Shown here: positions 58,329-64,000 of the stretch, in pieces
Layout of the letters: each line of letters starts with the position of its first letter
Position numbering within the stretch: position 1 is the stretch's first letter
Assembly (NCBI GenBank): GCA_029945375.1
Contig: CM057060.1
Coordinates: forward strand, 434,001 to 498,000
DNA: 64,000 nucleotides
Reading direction: 5' to 3'
DNA from: Agaricus subrufescens
Taxonomy: Eukaryota; Basidiomycota; Agaricomycetes; Agaricales; Agaricaceae
The notes under the pieces: model-generated
Database searches by the model: none
Told to the model about the DNA's origin: nothing
Seen by the model: the letters and a program-made list of their open reading frames with translations, nothing else
Made by a program: the position numbers and the translations under genes

Positions 58329-59524
58329 ATGCCCTTCAATGCCGATGCAGGTAAGCTCATCTCCATATATATTTTCGGTAGACGCAGGAGTTGATTAACC
58401 CCCGATTCCGTTTAGCTTCATTTATAGGCCTCAATGTTATCCGCATCTTGAGCATCGTCTCATTAATCCTCGTATTTGCGAGTACAATATTCGTCATGGT
58501 CAACAATGTCAAGGCTATGAACCAATTCGAAGCTGCCAAAGGCCTGGACGTTGATTTGTCAAATTGCGATTACATCGAGTATGTGTGATTTTCTTATTAT
58601 GTATAAAAATATATCCTCAACAACTATGATTTTTGGTGTATTTTTTTTGATAGGAATAGTACCATTCCTAATCAACCGGCTGGTGCTTTTTGGGCTATTG
58701 TATCGAGCTTGTTGGTCTTATTCCAGACGGTCGTTCTATTTTGTGAGTGCTATCACCGCTTGTTCCAGGATTTCGGCGGTATTAATGATAATAATAGTTT
58801 CAGAGATAAGCTGGCCCATGAAGTTTTTCGACCGTTTCTTTCCCGTATTGGGCTCTGAATTCGGTCTAGGTGCTCTTGGCATCTTCCAAACCTTGTAAGT
58901 GTTTTTCCTTATCATCCTATCTCATTGTTTTAAAAAAACTTCCTCGTACTCTTCCACAATAGAATCGCCACACAAATTCTATCCCACTTCGTGGACGACT
59001 TTACACTAGTCGCCGCATTCTTCCTCTTCTCAATTGGCTGTCTCAATATCTTCATTGGCCTCATCTTCCGCGCATCCTCCAAACCCAAACGTTCAATCTC
59101 TTCGTGGAGAAACACCAAATCTCAAAATATCACTGCTGCCATTCTTCCTCCACCCGTATACTCCCCCTCAAAATTCTCAATCAACAGGAACAACACAATC
59201 CTACGTGGCAGTATATACAAAGAGTCTCCTCCTCTTCCCGATGAGAAATTCGGCTATGGGTTCAGCACTCGTGGGGAACAAGCCGCGAAGTTGAAGGGGT
59301 TCTTACTCAGGAAACCAGATGAAGCTTTACCGAAGGGTAGTGCGCCACCGTCGTCAAGGAGGAGCAGTACGAGAAGTTCGTCGAGTTTCGAAAGTCCTCG
59401 AACGAGTATCACTGGAACCCACTACTCGCACACACATTCTAGATCCTCCTCTCCACACACGCGTGAGGAATCAGATGTGTACAGGCCAGCCAAGATCAGT
59501 CATGGAAAACCAATCCCCTTCTAG
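58329..59524 (+). CDS. Four-pass membrane protein (resembles fungal DUF7598 proteins)
   Basis: Exons 58329-58350, 58416-58578, 58654-58742, 58798-58894 and 58963-59524 give 310 residues, phases consistent. The 22-nt first exon encodes MPFNADAG. Hydrophobic segments: near 13-35 (LNVIRILSIVSLILVFASTI), 68-92 (AFWAIVSSLLVLFQTVVLFF), 103-128 (FGLGALGIFQTLIATQILSH) and 133-156 (FTLVAAFFLFSIGCLNIFIG). The ~155-residue tail is Ser/Arg-rich (SSRRSSTRSSSSFES, HTHSRSSSPHTREESD) and ends in KISHGKPIPF. The transmembrane part recalls the uncharacterised fungal DUF7598 family; this is a recollection and no search was run. The 3' end and UTR were copied to 62.26-62.60 kb. Confidence 0.78.
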
Positions 59525-60212
59525 GGCTATTCCATTCAATTTTTGATGTTGGACTAACAGATTCAATGGTTGATCGTGTCTTTTTCATTTTACAATAGAC
59601 TCAAGACTGGATTCTAGGTGAACGTGTACTGATGATGGACGATTTTTTTTTTAGATTGGACTTTTGAGATCATTAATTCTTATCTTCTCATCGTGACAAC
59701 GAGTTTTATGATTTTGCTGATCCATTCCTTGTAACAATGACGGTGACGATACTCACGATCCCCGATCTCGGTGGACTTTTTTTTGTTTATTTTTTTTTGT
59801 AGTACACAACTGTCAAGTATCGCTTACTTGTCAACTCTGTTCTGTCTATCAGAACATAGGTTATACCAACATGTGCATATGTAGTATACCCTTATCCAAT
59901 TTAACGTTACATGTAAACATAACTTATAAAGAACAAGTTATATATATATCCTTATACATGCTTCATTATTTAATGGACCAACACCAAGAACCCTCTCACC
60001 TATGACATTCACTCTTCTTCGACTAAGTGAACGTTTCGTTGTTATGCATTCCCAGTCTCATTCATCTACACATCGAGATCATTTAAGAGAATTAATTTCG
60101 AGCATACTGCTCGGGAAGTGACCTGCTGCTAAAGAGGCAAGAGGCAAGGAAAATAGATTTTCTATTGCTATCGTCTGCTATATTTCGTGGCTAAGACACC
60201 GGGTGCCTTGGA
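59525..60212. other. 3' flanks, no gene
   Basis: AT-rich sequence with T runs at 59645-59653 and 59776-59802, between the end of the four-pass membrane-protein gene and the end of the minus-strand secreted-protein gene. Contains the original of the 3' UTR sequence that reappears near 62.5 kb. Confidence 0.5.
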
Positions 60213-60922
60213 TCACCGGTAAGAGTATAGAGGTTCTGCTAAGGTTTGTTGAGCAGCAACATCCCGCGCTTGGGCATTATTGCCTGTAAAAGTTGAAAAT
60301 AAACCAATGATCAAGTCCCGAAGTAATTGCTGTGCACCTTCCGTAGTCTTCAAAGCCCGGGTCCTACCCCACCGAAACAACTTGAGACCAAGGAATTTAT
60401 AGGATTTCTTTGGCGAAGACTCGGACTGGCGATTGGTTTCCACACCAAATACGCGGGCATGTTGTCCTTGCCCGATTAGAGTCATACCCCTACAACTTGT
60501 ATCTAGTTGATTATCAGGTGATATGATACAGCATGCAGCGACTGAACCAAACTCACTAATGATCCTTTGGTCCACATCAATGCCTATTTACATAGTAATT
60601 CACTCATCTTTACTTGTTAATGAGAGTAATCGTGTTTTGGCTTACCCTCTTTCAGTAAGCGAAACTCATGCTCACGTTGAGCTTCGGACGTATCAGGTGG
60701 CATTGCTGCTTGTTATACGGAGATAAAAAGATGCATGGCTAGATCGTAAAGAAATTTATGCTTACGGGTATTCTGTTCCCCACTACCCACGACGATTGCG
60801 TGCTGGCCTTGTCCGACTATAAAACTACCATCTAAACCATTATCTGCGAGGACATTAGTAGATGTATAGAGAAGTAGACAGTGCGACGGACTAATAATTG
60901 CTTGGTTGAGGACACCGGGCAT
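60213..60922 (-). CDS. Small secreted protein with two GQGQH motifs (copy 1)
   Basis: Exons 60766-60922, 60646-60708, 60557-60583 and 60213-60502 give 178 residues. The first ~25 residues (MPGVLNQAII, hydrophobic LLLYTSTNVLA) look like a signal peptide, cleaved near VLA-D. Two related motifs follow: VGQGQHAIVVGSG near residue 36 and IGQGQHARVFGVE near 95. Between them lies a charged segment EAQREHEFRLLKE. The C-terminal part is basic (KKSYKFLGLKLFRWGRTRAL), then helical (TTEGAQQLLRDLIIGLFS). All introns are 54-62 bp and phases agree. I do not recognise the family. A near-identical paralog lies head-to-head at 63500, and both genes keep open frames. Confidence 0.75.
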
Positions 60923-61009
60923 ATCGGTAGATGATGTATCGTACGTCGTGTGGGTATAGTGTGTGAGATGCGGGTATATGATGGGGCCTGAGGGCTAGAG
61001 GGAGTCTTT

Positions 61010-61022
61010 GCTTTATTTATAA
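61010..61022 (-). promoter_or_regulatory. TATA-like element of GQGQH gene copy 1
   Basis: On the minus strand ATTATAAATAAAGC lies about 90 bp before the ATG at 60922. The same sequence (TATAAATAAAGC) precedes the second copy at a similar distance, and it is one of the best conserved parts of the upstream region. Confidence 0.6.
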
Positions 61023-61140
61023 TTATCTCATAAGAAAAGCATCGTACTATAATATGATTTGTAAGGCGCTCATCGGCAGAAACCCTGTGTTTGTGCAGTA
61101 CCATCACTGCCATCCCTATATTCAACTACTCACAGCCTCA

Positions 61141-61312
61141 GTTTATTCCCAGTACCGCCATCCTTTTCATCTTCGATATCATGGAAGTATTCCTATATTT
61201 TTTTATTTTGTTTGGTTCCTTGAATTCATTTGCTAGCGCTGTTCATCGTGTTAGCCATCCGTCCTAGGATATCAATAGTACAAGATGGAGCCAAGTATAA
61301 AGAGATCACAAT
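61141..61312 (+). pseudogene. Fragment of the 13.6-13.9 kb membrane-protein gene
   Basis: Sequence beginning CCAGTACCGCCATCCTT, with GGTTCCTTG, TTTGCTAGCGCTGTT, CCTAGGATATCA and ACAAGATGGAGCCAAG, aligns with 13795-13930. No open frame spans it. It lies upstream of the minus-strand GQGQH gene. Confidence 0.7.
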
Positions 61313-62256
61313 GCATGAACAACGCCGGTGGCGGAGGGTACGGATAATATAAGCTTCTAGTGGGCATGTTTTTTTATATCCCATGGTCTTCGGGACTGAA
61401 GGCATGGAAAACAAAATACTGGTTACTATTTTTATACTTTTTTTTTACTTGTAGATCATTGATCACAAAGTATGAAAAAGATTTTTTTTGAATAAAGGGG
61501 ACATACTTATGAAAAGTAGAATTGCGCATTGACCGAGTACCTTTTTCCCCTTTGACGTTTACTGATGTCGTTGCTTGTTCTTTCTTATCAACGTAGTGCA
61601 AAGCGTTTACTTCTCTAAAGCCATCAATCAGGGCTACAGCAAACGTGCGGAATCCACGTGCGGACACGGACTGATGCGGGCCCGATGCGGACCCAATGCA
61701 GGCCCGACGCTGAAAAGCGTCCGCGTGGGTGCTCGCATTTTTCTGCGAGCCCCATCAAACAGTCTTTTGACGTTTTGCTGATGCATGTGGCTTCTTGAAG
61801 GCTGTGTCAAACGAGGAATGCGAGTGGAATGGGCGGCTATGTTGATCTTCTGCACATTGAGTAGTGATTATATCCCTGAGTTATATTCTACTTACCTGGC
61901 GATTGCAAAGTCATCATAATGGTAATTGAATCACATCGGTTTTGCAAGTCAATGACCGATGCCGCACGCTATCGAAAAGTGTGGCTTATATTGCATTTAC
62001 CGCCTGCTCCGAGTCCAAGTTGTTAATCGAAGAATATTTTCTTATCCAGGATGTCACCTACAGCAGCAGTTTCAGCTGGAGATCATCAGTATCCAGGACG
62101 TAGATCAGAGGAGGTGGAAGAAACAGGTATTGAGAACGATGCTTGAGATACAGTCCGTTGTCCGACAACTTTCTTTCCTTTTTGTTTCTAATGATGCTCG
62201 CTTATCTATGGCCGTCCGCTGTCCAGTTCAAACTTTGTAAGTAGTTCCCTTTATCG
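61313..62256. other. Spacer inside the inverted duplication
   Basis: No gene recognised. Contains a local direct repeat of CGGAC/GGCCCGA words at about 61655-61710 (GCGGACACGG, GCGGGCCCGATGCGGACCC, GCAGGCCCGACGC). Frames at 61575-61781 and 61959-62240 have no motif. Confidence 0.5.
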
Positions 62257-62600
62257 TTGTATTAAAACCAGACGAAGCTTTACCGGAGGGTAGTGTGCCA
62301 CTATCATTATCAAGGAGGAGCAGTACAAGAAGCTCATCGAGTTTCGAAACAAGTACTACCTACTCGCCAACACCTAGATCCTCTCCTCCACACATGCACT
62401 ACGAAGAGTCGGGTGTGTGCAGGCCAGCCAATATCAATCAAGGAAAACCAGTCTTCTCCAAGCTATTCCATTCAATTTTTGACATTGGACCGATAGATCC
62501 GATGGTTGGCTGGTTTCATTTTTTAGTAGACTCAATTCTAGATGATCATGCACTCATGATGGACGATTTCTTCAATAGACCAGACTCTTGAGCTTTTTTC
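62257..62600 (+). pseudogene. 3'-end fragment of the 58.3-59.5 kb membrane-protein gene
   Basis: Aligns with about 59310-59665: AACCAGA-GAAGCTTTACCG, GGTAGTG-GCCA, TCAAGGAGGAGCAGTAC, GAGTTTCGAAA, CTAGATCCTC-CTCC, CAGGCCAGCCAA and then into the 3' UTR (CTATTCCATTCAATTTTTGA, GATGATGGACGATTT). The matching part begins within the last exon. The original's TAG is lost, so the frame runs on to about 62591. No upstream exons are present, so it cannot encode the membrane part. Confidence 0.8.
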
Positions 62601-62937
62601 TGATGATATCCGTGCTTGGATTCTTGGCTGTCCGGTCCATAGCACACCCGTGGCATTTATTCTGACACCATCAACCCGTGTTTATCTTATTTTGGGAAGT
62701 GAAAACACTCAAGTCACCTGTGGAAGTATTGACCCAAGTGTGGGGGGTAGGCTTGTCTTTGAGGAAGACAATTCCACTGCATCAGGCGTCTATCTCCTGT
62801 CAACTTGAAGAAGCTGCTGGAAACAATGCTTTCCGATAACCATGGGATGTAGGAAAAACATGTTCACGAGAAGATTCCATTATCTGTACCCTCCGCCCCC
62901 GGCACTTGTCATGCAGGTATGACCTCTTTATTATTCA

Positions 62938-63110
62938 ACCCCATCTTGCATTGATATCCTAGGACGGAGGCTAGCACGGTTAACAGCACTAGCCAAATGA
63001 ACCCAAGGAACGCAATCGAAGACCGGAACGATGGCGGTACTGGAGATAAAGTGAGGACATGAGTGGTGGTTGAATATGAGGATGGCAGTGACGGAGCTGT
63101 ATAAATACGG
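62938..63110 (-). pseudogene. Second fragment of the 13.6-13.9 kb membrane-protein gene
   Basis: The minus strand reads TCTCCAGTACCGCCATCGTT, then GCGTTCCTTGGGTTCATTTG, GCTAGTGCTGTTAACCGTG and CCTAGGATATCAATGCAAGA. It matches both 13795-13930 and 61141-61312, but lacks ~28 bp that the other two carry after CTTC(A/G)AT. It keeps one continuous frame across that point (SIAFLGFIWLVLLTVLASVL). Confidence 0.72.
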
Positions 63111-63419
63111 CATCTTCTGGAGTCAAGTAGATGCGCATGTCATCGCCATGAGAAGTAGCGTTTTTTCTACCGCTGAGCGCTTACACTTCATTTAATCAAA
63201 ATCCAAGTGACACTAGGGTTTAGAAATAATCATCGAACACAGAAAGCCTTCTGATGTGCATGCTTTTTTTCAATGCTGTTCAAGACCTTGCGGTGACCTC
63301 ATGCTCCCGTCAACAGCAACATGATGTTTTTTTCGATTGCCGCTCTATCTACGAAGAACTTCTTACTCACATGCATCAAAACACGGCTGTAGTAATTACA
63401 GCACAATACTTCTCTTACG

Positions 63420-63433
63420 ATATAAATAAAGCA
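63420..63433 (+). promoter_or_regulatory. TATA-like element of GQGQH gene copy 2
   Basis: TATAAATAAAGC about 75-80 bp before the ATG at 63500, conserved with the element before copy 1. Confidence 0.6.
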
Positions 63434-63499
63434 AAGTGTCCCTTCAGTCTTCAGGCCTCATCACACACACACCCGACGTAGTACGATACATCTACCAAT

Positions 63500-64000
63500 A
63501 TGCCCGGCGTCCTCAATCAAGCAATCATTAGTTTGTTGTTTTTTCTACTTATCTATACACCGGCTAATGTCTTCGCAGATGACGGTTTCGATGGTGGTGC
63601 TGTAGTCGGACAGGGTCAGCACGCAATCGTCGTGTGTAGTGGGGCGCAGAATACCCGTAAGAATGATTTTATTTACGATCAAGACATATATCTTATTTTC
63701 TTATAACAAGCAGCAATGCCCCCTGATACGTCCGAAGCTCAACTTGAGCACGAGCGTCGCTTACTTGATGAGGGTAAGCCAAGACACGATTACTCTTGTC
63801 AACAAGTAAAGATGAGTGACTTACTATGTGAACAGGCATTAATGTGGACAAAAGTATCATGAGTGAGTTTCGTTCCGTCGCTTCATGCTGTATGATATCA
63901 CCTAACAATCAATTAGATAGAAATTTTAAGGATACAGATCTGACCGGGCAAGGACAACACGTCCGCGTAGTTGGTGTGGAAACCAATTGCCAGTTCGAGT
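63500..64000 (+). CDS. Small secreted protein with two GQGQH motifs (copy 2, 3' end outside the window)
   Basis: Exons 63500-63656, 63711-63773, 63836-63862 and 63917 to beyond the window end. The first three exons have exactly the lengths of copy 1 (157, 63 and 27 nt), with the same splice phases. The signal-peptide-like start MPGVLNQAIISLLFFLLIYT is more hydrophobic than in copy 1 and ends ANVFADDGF. Motif 1 is VGQGQHAIVVCSG, with a Cys where copy 1 has Gly. Motif 2 is TGQGQHVRVVGVETNCQFE, again with a Cys absent from copy 1. A charged middle segment, EAQLEHERRLLDEG, is shared. No frame-breaking change is visible. Divergently oriented from copy 1. Function unknown. Confidence 0.75.

Larger units (their letters stand above)
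60213..61312 (-). repeat. Left arm of a large inverted duplication
   Basis: Reverse complement of this ~1.1 kb matches the plus strand from about 62.93 kb to the window end. The match includes all visible exons and introns of the GQGQH gene, its promoter (AAATAAAGCAAAG, then CAGGCC-CATCA, ACGATACATC-TACC) and, farther out, the segment with TACCGCCATC and CCTAGGATATCAAT. Identity is high in the gene (roughly 80-85% by eye) and lower outside, with indels. Confidence 0.85.
62930..64000 (+). repeat. Right arm of the inverted duplication (continues past the window)
   Basis: Plus-strand partner of 60213-61312 in inverted orientation. It starts with the membrane-gene fragment (on the minus strand), then the promoter and the GQGQH gene. 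The arm is cut by the window end in exon 4, so its full length is unknown. Confidence 0.85.

Overview
This window is nuclear DNA from a filamentous basidiomycete, most likely a mushroom-forming agaricomycete. Genes are dense and lie on both strands. Most are split by many 48-65 bp introns, nearly all GT-AG. Two genes are typical of this group: a PriB-like Zn2Cys6 regulator and a short sesquiterpene synthase of the type basidiomycetes use. I cannot name the species. Exon structures were built by hand from reading frames, splice signals and family consensus. Start codons are the least certain part.

Layout. 1-3.05 kb: 3' end of a Trf4/Pap2-type poly(A) polymerase (+), the NatB catalytic subunit NAA20 (+) and a small zinc-finger protein (-). 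3.05-7.3 kb has no recognisable gene. 7.3-10.5 kb: a basic, Pro/Gln-rich protein and the Scd6/Lsm14 mRNP protein, both +. 11.9-14.1 kb: two membrane-protein genes, the second with a reading-frame problem. 16.1-25.8 kb: four minus-strand genes, namely ERMES subunit Mdm12, a Golgi apyrase (Ynd1-like), a PWWP-like nuclear protein and a His/Ser/Pro-rich protein. 29.8-33.2 kb: a Cdc4-type F-box/WD40 protein (-). Its start codon overlaps that of a decaying dual-specificity phosphatase (+). 34.7-38.1 kb: PriB-like transcription factor (+). 39.2-40.7 kb: sesquiterpene synthase (-). 42.7-44.5 kb: a spliceosomal-type cyclophilin (-) and D-aminoacyl-tRNA deacylase (+), divergent and 124 bp apart. 44.6-45.8 kb: a membrane protein with unresolved splicing (-). 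47.2-50.9 kb: the NMD helicase UPF1 (+). 51.7-53 kb: a Ser-rich nuclear-type protein (+). 56.1-57.4 kb: a mucin-like single-pass membrane protein (+). 58.3-59.5 kb: a four-pass membrane protein (+).

The right end (60.2-64 kb) is the unusual part. It is a large inverted duplication. Each arm carries an intact, four-exon, secreted-protein gene whose product has the motif GQGQH twice, and behind it a fragment of the membrane-protein gene found near 13.6 kb. Between the arms lies a 3'-end fragment of the neighbouring 58-59 kb gene. The right arm runs off the window.

Functionally most genes are housekeeping: RNA turnover (Trf4, UPF1, Scd6), protein acetylation, tRNA quality control, ER-mitochondria tethering, Golgi nucleotide hydrolysis and ubiquitin-mediated cell-cycle control. 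No secondary-metabolite cluster surrounds the terpene synthase here. No tRNA, rRNA, CRISPR array or intact transposon was recognised.
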